A DNA stretch of 64,000 bases from Zizania palustris (lineage: Eukaryota; Streptophyta; Magnoliopsida; Poales; Poaceae): contig JAAALK010000289.1 in NCBI GenBank assembly GCA_019279435.1, positions 8,438,342 to 8,502,341 of the forward strand, written 5' to 3'. Shown here piece by piece: positions 22,101-30,630 of this stretch. Position 1 is the stretch's first letter, and each line of letters opens with the position of its first letter. Below the pieces are notes generated by a model. That model made no database searches and was not told where the DNA came from. It was given only the letters and a program-made list of their open reading frames with translations. Position numbers and translations under genes: made by a program.

Positions 22101-22720
22101 TGGAGGGCATACTCATCTCGAAGCCTAAAGTTGATACTGCCGAAGGATACCACTACTTTTTCACCTCCGGGGCCTCCGAAGGTCTTTGGTTGGCATGTAG
22201 CCCTATGTAATGCAGCGAAGATCTTTGCCCTTCCTTCGCACCCTTCGGCTCTCAAGGCCCATTCGAAGATAGCCAGTCTAGCTACCGCATTCGGAGATAA
22301 TTGGGGGAGGGTTACATGGAACAGATCAAGTACCTCCGCCAGGAAGTCTACTGCAGGAAGGCCCAAGCCAGCTTCGAAGAAGGCTTCGAATACAACTACT
22401 TCTCCGGGTCTTGGCGATGGAATCATTTCTTTGCCTGGCTTCCGAATCATAATTCCATTACTGATTTTTCCTCCCGCTGCGATTGCCAGTGACTCTCTTT
22501 TGCAGGTAGAAGGTCCCAACTGGAAAGATTGATCCAAATATTTTATTGATGGCGGGCACATACCTTGGTCATTGACGATTTGGGGATTTCTCCCTCCTGC
22601 CGCCATTGATGTCACCGCCGGTATCGAAGGTGCCGCCGCCAACGTTGTCGCCGCTGCTGCTGCAGCCGCCTGCTGCCGGGCCAAGGCCGACGGAGGTGCA
22701 GATCCCTTGGTCTTCACCAT
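19106..22720 (-). CDS. Five-exon antisense gene of Tat2 (1103-residue protein)
   Basis: Exons on the minus strand: 22720-21775, 21701-21069, 20998-20571, 20498-19674, 19585-19106. The four introns (73, 70, 72 and 88 bp) all start GT and end AG after T-rich tracts (for example TTTATTTTTTAG, CTTTTGCAG, TTTCTTTTCTTAG). Exon phases 1, 1, 0, 0 join without a stop, giving 1103 residues. Residues about 107-230 (FEAFFEAGLGLPAVDFLAEV ... WILRWFYAEV) resemble the plant 'putative gypsy type transposon' domain (PF04195, from memory). Exons 2 and 3 are acidic, Ser/Thr/Pro/Glu-rich and probably disordered. Exon 4 (residues about 670-815) is a long coiled coil (EIAQLREENEALK, LEAANKELEAER). Exon 5 ends with a basic RGRKRVKRKV segment. 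ATG chosen because Tat1 has the matching ATG. The ORF is also open through a possible extra intron near 22563, which I did not use. Function unknown. Confidence 0.75.
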
Positions 22721-22841
22721 TGCGGTCGATGGATTGCTTTGGAGAAAATGGAGGCTAGGGCTCAAGAACTCAAAGGGCTCGAAAGGTTTTTGGTTGCGAG
22801 AAGATGGTGAAAAGGTAACCGGGTAAGTTCTAGGCCTTCTA

Positions 22842-22849
22842 TTTATAGC
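22842..22849 (-). promoter_or_regulatory. TATA box of the Tat2 antisense gene
   Basis: TATAAATA on the minus strand, about 122 bp upstream of the ATG at 22720 and about 325 bp inside the 3' LTR boundary. Tat1 has the equivalent box at 7585-7592. This suggests an internal antisense promoter separate from the LTR promoter. Confidence 0.55.
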
Positions 22850-23163
22850 CTAGATCTTACTTTTTTACCGTTAGTCTATGTCGTTTCGCATTCTTGCCGT
22901 TACTTTTCCCCGAGATTAATGCTTACTACAGTTTCCGTTGAAAACAGAAACTTAACGGCTATTTTCTCTAAGTCTAAAAGACTTTCGAACTTCTTGAGTC
23001 GGTTCTAAGATAGTTCGAAAAGCAATTACCTTAAGACTGATTCGGAGTTTATATCTTCATGCATTTCGGAGATGAACTAAAAACCAATAACCCCTATGTT
23101 TGGTTATCTTTTCCTTCCGTATACTGCTCTCCTAACGTTACAGGTCAAACGGAGAAGCGTATT

Positions 23164-23174
23164 CGAGGGGCTAC
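23164..23174 (+). other. Polypurine tract of Tat2
   Basis: CGAGGGGCTAC immediately before the 3' LTR. The same GAGGGGCTAC precedes the Tat1 LTR. Confidence 0.75.
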
Positions 23175-23669
23175 TGTTGGGGGAAAATATCTCATCTTCG
23201 GGGTTATTACCGAAGCAACATAAAGGCAGACAGCGGATTCGAAGGTTCCCAGACGATCATCTTCGAAGATACCCGGAACCAAGTTTGAAGTACGAAGATA
23301 GGCATTGGTTCGGAGTACATCTTCGAACTAAGGCTTTTCAAGATCTTTTCTGCCAGCTAAGATGGAAGACTTATCTTCTTTCTCATTAGATTAGTCTTTT
23401 ACCATTTTAGCCCTATTAAGGGAATCGAATAGTTTCCACTATGTCGGTTGTAATAGAGGGGTAAATATGTCTTTTCCTTAATGTTTGGGCCTATAAATAC
23501 CCCCCATTTCACCCTGTAATAGGGACCGAATACAAGTTATTCAATACACACATTCGAACTATTCTAAGTTATTATCCTTTCGGAGACTTAGAACAGTTCT
23601 CTTCGCAAACACTTCGTTTGTTAGTTTCTCTTTTACAGAAACCTGTTAGCGTAATCTTTTACGCCAACA
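23175..23669 (+). repeat. 3' LTR of Tat2
   Basis: Same length as the 5' LTR (495 bp); TATAAATA at 23492-23499. Followed by target duplication GTATT (23670-23674). Confidence 0.96.
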
Positions 23670-23674
23670 GTATT

Positions 23675-23950
23675 CATCTAGTATTCTATTTAGACGGCCT
23701 CCACACGTCCCTAGCCTCTTAAATACCCCCTATATATATAGAAGTAGCCAGCCCTAGCAAACTTGGTTGTTTATTTTCGAAATTATATTGATTCAGAATG
23801 ATGTGCTATTCTGCCTTCTACTGTTATCACAGATTTCTCTTTGTTTCGATCAGGAATTTTACCTCCACCACTTTGTTTCAATATGGTTTGATTGATACTG
23901 GGAAAGTCAAGTGTTATCTGTTGTTCCATTGTGAATTAGGAGATAGCAGT
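23675..23950. other. Unassigned flank, probably continuation of 11381-12351
   Basis: No coding signal. Contains CCCCCTATATATATAGAAG (23727-23745), which looks like a TATA-containing LTR segment. It is interrupted on the right by the solo LTR at 23951. Nothing more specific is visible. Confidence 0.3.
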
Positions 23951-25306
23951 TGTTGACACGAAAACGTGCCCCCGCACTTGGGTCAGTCCGACGATCCAAA
24001 AGTGTGCGGATACTTAGGGACAAGCCTAAGTGTAACACAACACTGACATCGCGTTCCGACTACCCTTAACATTGATAAGGGGGGTGGAGTCGCTAGGTAA
24101 TCAGATCACACAGAAATAATTCAATTAGCCGAAAACAAATATATTAAACAGAATAAATCAGCAAACTGAGCGGAGCCTGACTGATTCAAAGTATGCAGTG
24201 CGAAGGGTATCGCCGAAGGGTACCTTCGGCGTCTGATGCGGAGGGTCTCGCCGAAGGGTGCCTTCGTCGTTCAGACTGATCTAGCCGAAGGCGGGCTCCG
24301 AACAGATCTCGACGCGACAATCACCTCCGAACAGTAGGGTTTGGCGCGAAGTCTATGACACGATAGGGTGACTTCAAACGCAACCCGCGGGCGTAACTTC
24401 GTTTGACGTGTGGTGTGAACGTGGTGAAGCTTGTCACGACGAAGCCTGCTGCGGAGCATGCTGGAGCGCGGGACTCAATCAAACCGACAAGAGCATGACG
24501 ATCCAGCACGGGTAGTCGAAGCTAGAATTCAGCCAAGGGGTGTTCTGGCAGCCTCCGAAACCAGTCTCCTGGCTCCGGACACCTTCGGTGAAGTGGCTCC
24601 AAGCGTGAAAACCTACAATAGAACGGAGATCAAGTGCCAATTCGGCCTGGGGACCGAATTCTGCTAAGTGTTGCACTAGGGAAATATAAAGGTAGCAATC
24701 TGTTACGCAGATTAGCGGATACTTCACAGGCGAAGTAACAAGGTGATAGAAATCTATTACGTAGATTAATGAATACTTCACAAGCGAAGTAACAAGGATT
24801 ACCACTGTTCTGAAGTGGCCGACAGAGGGCTTCCAGGAAACCCACAAAGGTTGCATAAAAGTAAAGATAAAAGTAAAGGTACAGTTCAAAGCTAGGGCTT
24901 TGTAGAGTATTTGTGTTGTTGGGGGGGTTAATGAACCGACCTCACCCCTATATTTATAGGGGCTAGTCTTCTAATCTATAAGATTAATCTATTAATATTC
25001 GGCCTAATCATACGTAGGGATAAAATTAGCTAGAATCAAACTCAAACTCTATCTCTGGAATCTTGCCCGAAGTGGGCCTTCGGCCAGGCCTGCCGAAGTT
25101 TGCTCCCGAGGCCGAAGCTTTGGCGAGGCAGGCCTTCGGGTCGAAGCTAGTAGGCCTACTAGAAGCTTCCGAAGCCCATAGCTTCAATGGGCCTTCGGCC
25201 TTGTAGGGCTTCGGCCCGATCCAGGACATGTGTATTTTTGGCCCAAAATACCAAAATTGATATTTTGACAATCTTAACCATTTAATGCCAATTTTTGCTA
25301 TCAACA
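23951..25306 (-). repeat. Solo LTR (1.36 kb)
   Basis: TGTTGACACGAAAACGTGCC at the left and TTTTTGCTATCAACA at the right form TG...CA ends with a short inverted repeat (TGTTGA/TCAACA). The flanks GCAGT (23946-23950) and GCAGC (25307-25311) match at four of five bases, consistent with a decayed target duplication. No internal coding region is attached, so it is a solo LTR. CTATAAATA reads on the minus strand near 24948-24956, suggesting minus orientation. The family is not recognised; it is rich in CGAAG/CTTCG words. Confidence 0.7.
24692..24800. repeat. 54-bp tandem duplication in the solo LTR
   Basis: Two units 54 bp apart (AATCTGTTACGCAGATTA at 24697 and AATCTATTACGTAGATTA at 24751). Both continue into ACTTCACA(G/A)GCGAAGTAACAAGG, itself a small inverted repeat. 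Confidence 0.75.
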
Positions 25307-26228
25307 GCAGCACCGCTTCGTTGTCGGCGGCTTAGTGCGCAAGTGTGTCGTGTTGCGAATATCTATAGGGTTGAGATTAGTTGCATTTGCAGCAGGGGAA
25401 CAGCCGGATAATCCTCAGCGTCTCACAAGTTATCCTCCATCTACATCAAGCTCAGCGAGAAGATCAGGCTGCCCCATATCAGCTACTGACGTTACTTTTT
25501 ATTCTATCTTATCAGTTGTAGGGTCAAACTGATTGACACGCTTAGATCTTTTTTTAAGATTGTTGGACCTGCAGTAGAGTTAAGCAGACCTCTTAAGTCA
25601 CACGCGTGACAAAAAACGACACCAATAATATCTTATCCTATAATTTTTTTTGATATTTTTCTAAGTCAGTTATATATTTTTAGTTAATTAATTGTTTTTC
25701 TAGGATTTAAATTAAACTAGTTAAATTTGAACTGCGAATGCATCGAATAATAAACCCATGATAATAAGAAAAATAAAAATACATATTATAAACCACGAAC
25801 CGAGTAATATTATAAAATGCATAAATTTCAAAAAAAATATTTTTATTTTCTTTTATTATTTTATTATTTCTTTCTTTTTTTTCTTATTTCTTCTACCTGC
25901 TTTTGAGGCATGCCAACAGCTTGGGACTAGCCTCGGCCTGCCTCCTCTTCATGTAGTAGGGCGCCCTCACCAGCAGGTTAGTCTCACACTGCCTCGTGTG
26001 CATGTCCTTGACCTAGTGGCTAGTACTGCGGCGCGGATGGGCGCACAACGCAGGAGGACGTAGGCGGCGTGATTGGGTGCGTGGCAGAGCAGGCTACTGG
26101 CAGGGCGACGCGCAGAGCTGGCGTCGGTCGGGGTTAGGTGACCGGCCAGAGCGTGCGGCTGCAGGGACGACGGTCGGGCAGCTGCACCGTTGGCCTGCAG
26201 CGGGCGACCGCGACTGCCACCGACGGCC
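25307..26228. other. Unassigned intergenic sequence
   Basis: 25530-25890 is very AT-rich with A/T homopolymers. 25900-26228 is GC-rich without a convincing reading frame. It is the left flank of the gag-only element and continues at 28159 (GGCATTAGGCGACG). It could be a decayed gene edge or an older repeat; nothing decisive is seen. Confidence 0.4.
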
Positions 26229-26701
26229 TGTTGGCCCAGCAGTCACACAATCTCTCTTTGGACACCACACATACACAAGAAAGACCTTCTAGCACAAGAG
26301 CACTTTGTTTCACAGACTAATCACTTTTGCACACTCACTGCACTGCTCGTACACTACACCCTGATCTCTTGCACTCTCACTAATCACTAGCACTGCACTT
26401 CACTTCCCTCACTATATAATGCACCCACACACGCACTAACCACTCACACACGTTGCAGCTCCACTACTTGTACTCATCACACACGCACATGGCTGCCCCA
26501 TGCACACACTGCATGCAACCACATTCACACACGCACGTACTGTGCGCATGCATACCACTCACACACGTATGCTGCACGTAGTCACTCACGTACTCACTAC
26601 ATGATGCATTCACCATCACGTCCACACACCACTAATCACCCCACTAAACAGTAACTAAATTTGCACTAAATAAAATAGTGACAACAAGATTAATTCTAAC
26701 A
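26229..26701 (-). repeat. 3' LTR of the gag-only element
   Basis: 473 bp, rich in CACACA/CACGCA tracts. Contains TATATAG on the minus strand near 26413-26420. The polypurine tract (plus strand ATCACCCCCTAAT) follows at 26702-26713. Confidence 0.92.
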
Positions 26702-26801
26702 ATCACCCCCTAATCTTGTTGTCTTTATTTAAACATCTCCCCATTGATTATCACAACAACGTCGGTTCATCATCAGTGTCCGCTATGACATGAAGATCCC
26801 T

Positions 26802-27674
26802 TTACTTCTTCGGCTCAGGACACTCATCAGTGAAATGCCCAAACTCTTGACAATTATAGCAACACACTTTTGACTTGTCGAATTTTCCGTGGTACTTATT
26901 CTTGTCACCGTTGCTGCCGGAGCCCTCACCATTGTGCTTCTCTTCAGCAACGATGGCCTCCCACTCGGCACGCGTGAGCCATGGCTCATTGTGTGCATAA
27001 AGCAGCTGTTGATCTCCCACCTTGTCACGTCGACGCCCTGCCATGGATGCTTCATATGCCTTCAAGCGTCCAATGGCCTCCACTACTGTCATCTTCGTCA
27101 CATCGCCCCATTGTTCGATGGTGCTGACGATGTGCTGAAATTTGTCGGGGACGGTATGCAAAAGTTTATCCACCATGGTGGTCTCCTCCACCTTGGTACC
27201 AAGTGCACGAATTTTGTTAACAATTGTGGTTAGCTTCATAGCATACTCACCAATCGTCTCCGCATCCTCCATGTACATCCTCTCAAGCTCACTCTTGAGA
27301 GTTTGTACGTTTGCGTTCTGAACTCGCTCTTCTCCAATCTGTATCTCCTTGAGAGTGTTCCAAGCCTCCTTTGCCATCTCCTTTTCGGCGATGGCTAGCA
27401 CCATAGCCTTCGGTACTGCTTGGATGATAGTGGCGAGAGCCATTTGGTCCTTCTTGTCGTTGACCGCTTCATTGCCCTCCACTGCTGCCCACACACCTTG
27501 TGCGCGCATGAAGATTTTCATCTTCACCGCCCACACCTCGTAGTTGTTCTCCACAAGCACGGGGTAACAGAGAGTCAGCCCCATCTCCTTCACTTGTTGC
27601 ACGATCGACTCATGGCCACTGTCGACTCCATTGCCACCACGGCTGCTGCTACGATGGGCTAACGGCGTGTACAT
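26802..27674 (-). CDS. Copia-type Gag protein (290 residues)
   Basis: ATG at 27674, stop at 26802-26804. The N-terminal half has the copia gag signature (NYEVWAVKMKIFMRAQGVW, then ALATIIQAVP, AKEAWNTLKEIQIG, VQTLKSELERMYM, TTMVDKLLHTVPDKF). The C-terminus has a CCHC zinc knuckle, C-YN-C-QEFG-H-FTDE-C, expected to bind RNA. It would assemble particles; protease, RT and integrase must come from another element in trans. An earlier in-frame non-ATG start could extend it toward the primer site; the ATG before YTPLAHRSS was preferred. No stop or frameshift is visible. Confidence 0.88.
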   Translation of the reverse strand: MYTPLAHRSSSRGGNGVDSGHESIVQQVKEMGLTLCYPVLVENNYEVWAVKMKIFMRAQGVWAAVEGNEAVNDKKDQMALATIIQAVPKAMVLAIAEKEMAKEAWNTLKEIQIGEERVQNANVQTLKSELERMYMEDAETIGEYAMKLTTIVNKIRALGTKVEETTMVDKLLHTVPDKFQHIVSTIEQWGDVTKMTVVEAIGRLKAYEASMAGRRRDKVGDQQLLYAHNEPWLTRAEWEAIVAEEKHNGEGSGSNGDKNKYHGKFDKSKVCCYNCQEFGHFTDECPEPKK

Positions 27675-27712
27675 GGAACCATCGAGAGATATCGCTGCAA
27701 CACACACGCTTG

Positions 27713-27724
27713 GCTCTGATACCA
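27713..27724 (-). other. Primer binding site of the gag-only element
   Basis: TGGTATCAGAGC on the minus strand, directly downstream of the 5' LTR; complementary to the 3' end of initiator tRNA-Met. Confidence 0.88.
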
Positions 27725-27726
27725 AT

Positions 27727-28158
27727 TGTTGGCCCAGCACTCACACAATCTCTCTTTGGACACCACACACACAAGAGCACTTTGTTTCACACACTCTAAT
27801 CACTTTTGCACACTCACTGCACTGCTCGTACACTACACCTTGAACTCTTGCACTCCCACTAATCACTAGCACTACACTTCACTTCCCTCACTATATAATG
27901 CACGCACGCACGCACTCACCACTCACACACGTTGCAGCTCCACTACTTGTACTCATCACACACGCACATGGCTGCCCCATGCACACACTGCATGCAGCCA
28001 CATTCACACACGCATGCTGCACGTAGTCACTCACGTACTCACTGCATGCTGCAGCCACAATCACATCCACACACCACTAATCACCCCACTAATCATTCCA
28101 CTAAACACTAACCAAATTTGCACTAAATAAAATACTGACAACAAGATTAATTCTAACA
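27727..28158 (-). repeat. 5' LTR of the gag-only element
   Basis: 432 bp. Lacks two short segments present in the other LTR (after GACACCACACA and after CACACACGCA). Right-hand target duplication CGGCC follows. Confidence 0.92.
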
Positions 28159-29737
28159 CGGCCGGCATTAGGCGACGCGACGGTGGCTGGCGGCGAGGGA
28201 CTGCGATGGCACAGGTCTGCACGTTAATCTCCATCTCTCAAAGTTTATTTGTTTTACAATAGTTAGATAATTAAAAAAAGTTAAATACATATTTCTTTAT
28301 TATTATTTTTTGGGGTCAAGACAATAAAATATCTATATGGGCCTGGGACTTTTATTCTGGATAATCCGGATTTATCTGGATTATTTAAATCTAAATCCAT
28401 TGGATATTAGTAATGTTATATCTATTTTTGTATCTGAAAAACTATTTAAATCTGTATCCAAAAAAATCTATAGCAGAACCATTTTTTCAGATTCGGTTAG
28501 AAACTATCCTCGTCACTCTCATCTTTAGTATAGATGTGGATAGTGTAAGTAAAGACCAGTGAAAATGGTTTATTTCTTTGTTAAAGCTCGCGGGCAACAC
28601 ACTACTATGTCGACACCGACAAACAAAGAACAAAAAGAAAGAGGAAAGAAAAACACATATACAATAGCTTCATGACCTTATTACATAATCTAGAGGTAAT
28701 CATGATTGGCTAAGTTGTTTAAGTATTAAAAATCCTAACAGTAGTAAGCATCTGTGATGTTCAAGATCTTAGAGAGATGCAAAATAGAATGCACGTAAAT
28801 AATAAGCATGCACACCGAATGTATTAGGCTATGTAGCTCTCAGTTCAATTCATATTACTTCAAGATATGAATACTGTCACATAAATTGGCATGCCATATT
28901 TCTCCTGCAGGATATGGTGAGTCCATTTTAATGTTGTCTCAAGATGACCTATCTCAAGGGCCTTAAACCTCAGTGAAGAATTTCCTCGCTGCTCTGCCTT
29001 GTAGAACCGAAAAGACTTGAAAGAACTAAGGCATAGATTGTAGATTAATCTTTATTCCCTGCTTGATTATACCTGAAAAAGTTACATCTATATTTATAAG
29101 GCCTAACATATAAGAATTAACTAACAATAAAACCTAATCTTAACTAACAAGGAAACTAATCTTTAATTAAAAAGAAATCTTACTCTAACAAGAATTCCTA
29201 ATCTCAGTCATGGACCGGCTGGTTCTTGGATGGGCTGAAGCCGTGGCTGGCACAGCCCATGACAGACCTATTAATTATATTGGCCATGGTCGTCGAGTAG
29301 TAGAGGAACGAATGGTGCAACTATTTAGAACCTCCAAAATTTAAGGACCTTAAAATTATAACTCTTACATTAAGTAGTGAGTAGCATAATAGTTAAGCAA
29401 ACCTGGATCTAGAGTTCGATCCCCACATCCTATTTGATTTTTGTTGTTTGGTGACGCTTGCCCAGGAGCTAGTGTGGCCATGGTTAGTTTTGAACAGTTT
29501 TGATTTCTAATTTTCTTAAAAAGGAACATTTAAAAAATTCGTAAAAAATCATTTCAGTTTTGATGGACCCAATTCAAGTTTTACTTTGTTATTTGTAACT
29601 ATATATAATTCATATCAAGTTAATAGTGATGAAAACTTATTAGAAATTCTATGTTCTGCTTAGAATCTGAGGCTCACCGTGTGTTTGGTTTAGGGTCTTC
29701 AAACAGTACTTATGGTTGTGATGTTGATACCCCATAA
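28159..29737. other. Unassigned AT-rich intergenic sequence
   Basis: No coding signal. Contains a short internal repeat (GGATAATCC / GGATTTATCTGGATTA near 28358-28385), a 29070-29300 stretch with the style of a decayed LTR, and the SINE-like segment listed separately. Confidence 0.4.
29375..29460 (+). repeat. Possible tRNA-derived SINE segment
   Basis: AGAGTTCGATCCCC (29410-29423) resembles a pol III B box. TAGCATAATAGTTAAG about 28 bp upstream could be a weak A box. No poly(A) tail or target duplication was found, so this is tentative. Confidence 0.25.
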
Positions 29738-29740
29738 TAA

Positions 29741-30095
29741 GGCTATCCACGGTAGTAGGTTTTATGACACTTTTTCTTAGAAAGTCACATCAGTTTTGCA
29801 ACTGAATGAAATACTATTTCTTAGTGGAGAGTTTTATTTCACTATTTCCTAGGCTAATCAGTGTAATTAAATGTTTTGCAACTGGATTAAATACCCTCTC
29901 TCTGATGAAACGATTTGGCTCACAGTGGGTGTTTTATTTCGTTTCATCCGTCTTGAAAACGGGTTAGCACTATGTCATGAAATTGACACTACTTCCTTAT
30001 CTTCCCTCATTAATTCAAGCCATGTCAGCAAAAAAATTGATGTGTTTTGGTGATTAATACCATGAAACCCCATGAACCCTCCACTGTGAATAGCC
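29741..30095. mobile_element. Pong/mPing-like MITE (PIF/Harbinger superfamily)
   Basis: The terminal inverted repeats GGCTATCCACGGTAGTAGG (left) and GGCTATTCACAGTGGAGGG (right, minus strand) match at most positions. The element is flanked by TAA on both sides (29738-29740 and 30096-30098), the target preference of Pong/mPing elements, whose termini it resembles (GGCCAGTCACAATGG, from memory). 355 bp, no coding capacity. Internally it repeats TTTTGCAACTG (29794 and 29873). Confidence 0.8.
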
Positions 30096-30630
30096 TAATG
30101 CCACATAGGTCCATCTAATTCAAAGGCATTTCTGTCCACGTAGTTAAGAACATCAAATTTAAATTCACAAAAACATAATTTATAAAATATTGCAAATAGA
30201 CAAAAAATACATTTACTGACCGGAAAGGAAAGGTGTCACCAAATCTTATAATGCTAAAAACATGCGCAAAAGAGTGAGGTAACAAATTAAACTACTTAAC
30301 TCCTTAGTAAAATAAAAGGAAGAGAAGTATGGCTACAAAACAGGATATAGCTTCTTACAAGCATAAGCGAAAATAGAAGAAAACCTTTTGAAATAGCAAA
30401 TGCAAGTCAACATCAAGTTGATTGATACCTAATCAACAATCTAGATCAGCTGTGCATTCAATTTCTGACACTAGAACATAAGAATACCCTAACTCAATTG
30501 TTTTAGGAAACATCGAAAAGTCACCAACGGTAAAGAGCTTTCAACAAATTATATCAATATGACCAAAAGACATCGACGATTCATACTTCTCCCCAACGAT
30601 TGAAAATAACCTTAACAATGATCCAATCTA
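30096..30630. other. Unassigned AT-rich sequence
   Basis: No coding signal and no repeat boundary recognised between the MITE and the LTR of F. The last five bases, ATCTA (30626-30630), would be the left target duplication of F; the right copy is not in the window. Confidence 0.4.

Larger units (their letters stand above)
12357..23669 (+). mobile_element. Tat2: near-complete Tat-type gypsy element with antisense gene
   Basis: Two 495-bp LTRs (12357-12851, 23175-23669) are flanked by the 5-bp target duplication GTATT (12352-12356 and 23670-23674). Between them lie a primer site, gag, protease, RT, RNase H, archaeal-type RNase H, integrase, a 61-bp tandem array, a minus-strand spliced gene, a polypurine tract and the 3' LTR. 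The extra RNase H between RNase H and integrase is diagnostic of the Tat lineage. I count five substitutions between the LTRs (about 1%). With the commonly used grass LTR rate (1.3e-8, from memory) that gives roughly 0.4 million years. The sense polyprotein has a few stops and frame changes; the antisense gene looks intact. Confidence 0.95.
26229..28158 (-). mobile_element. Gag-only LTR retrotransposon (TR-GAG type)
   Basis: LTRs 26229-26701 and 27727-28158 with TGTTGGCCCAGC...ATTCTAACA ends, flanked by perfect CGGCC duplications (26224-26228, 28159-28163). The internal region is only 1025 bp: primer site complementary to initiator tRNA-Met, one gag frame, polypurine tract. No protease, RT or integrase. 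This fits the TR-GAG class described in plants. The LTRs differ in length by 41 bp (two indels) and at several per cent of positions, so the insertion is not recent, yet the gag frame is still open. Confidence 0.92.

Noticed and set aside
22495..22563. Possible additional intron in the Tat2 antisense gene (GTATGT donor at 22563)
   Set aside because: The only in-phase acceptor is a weak AAGAG, the stretch is open in frame, and Tat1 does not settle the alignment.
21626..22765. 379-codon minus-strand frame in Tat2 as an independent protein
   Set aside because: Its last 60 codons are intron A plus out-of-frame exon 2; the conserved ATG is at 22720.
25758..26063. 101-codon frame with a hydrophobic stretch as a membrane protein
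   Set aside because: The hydrophobic part is translated poly-T/AT-rich DNA; no start context or downstream continuity.
26445..26640. Microsatellite-like CACACA/CACGCA tract as a CRISPR-like or regulatory array
   Set aside because: Irregular units inside an LTR; both LTRs have it, so it is part of the element.
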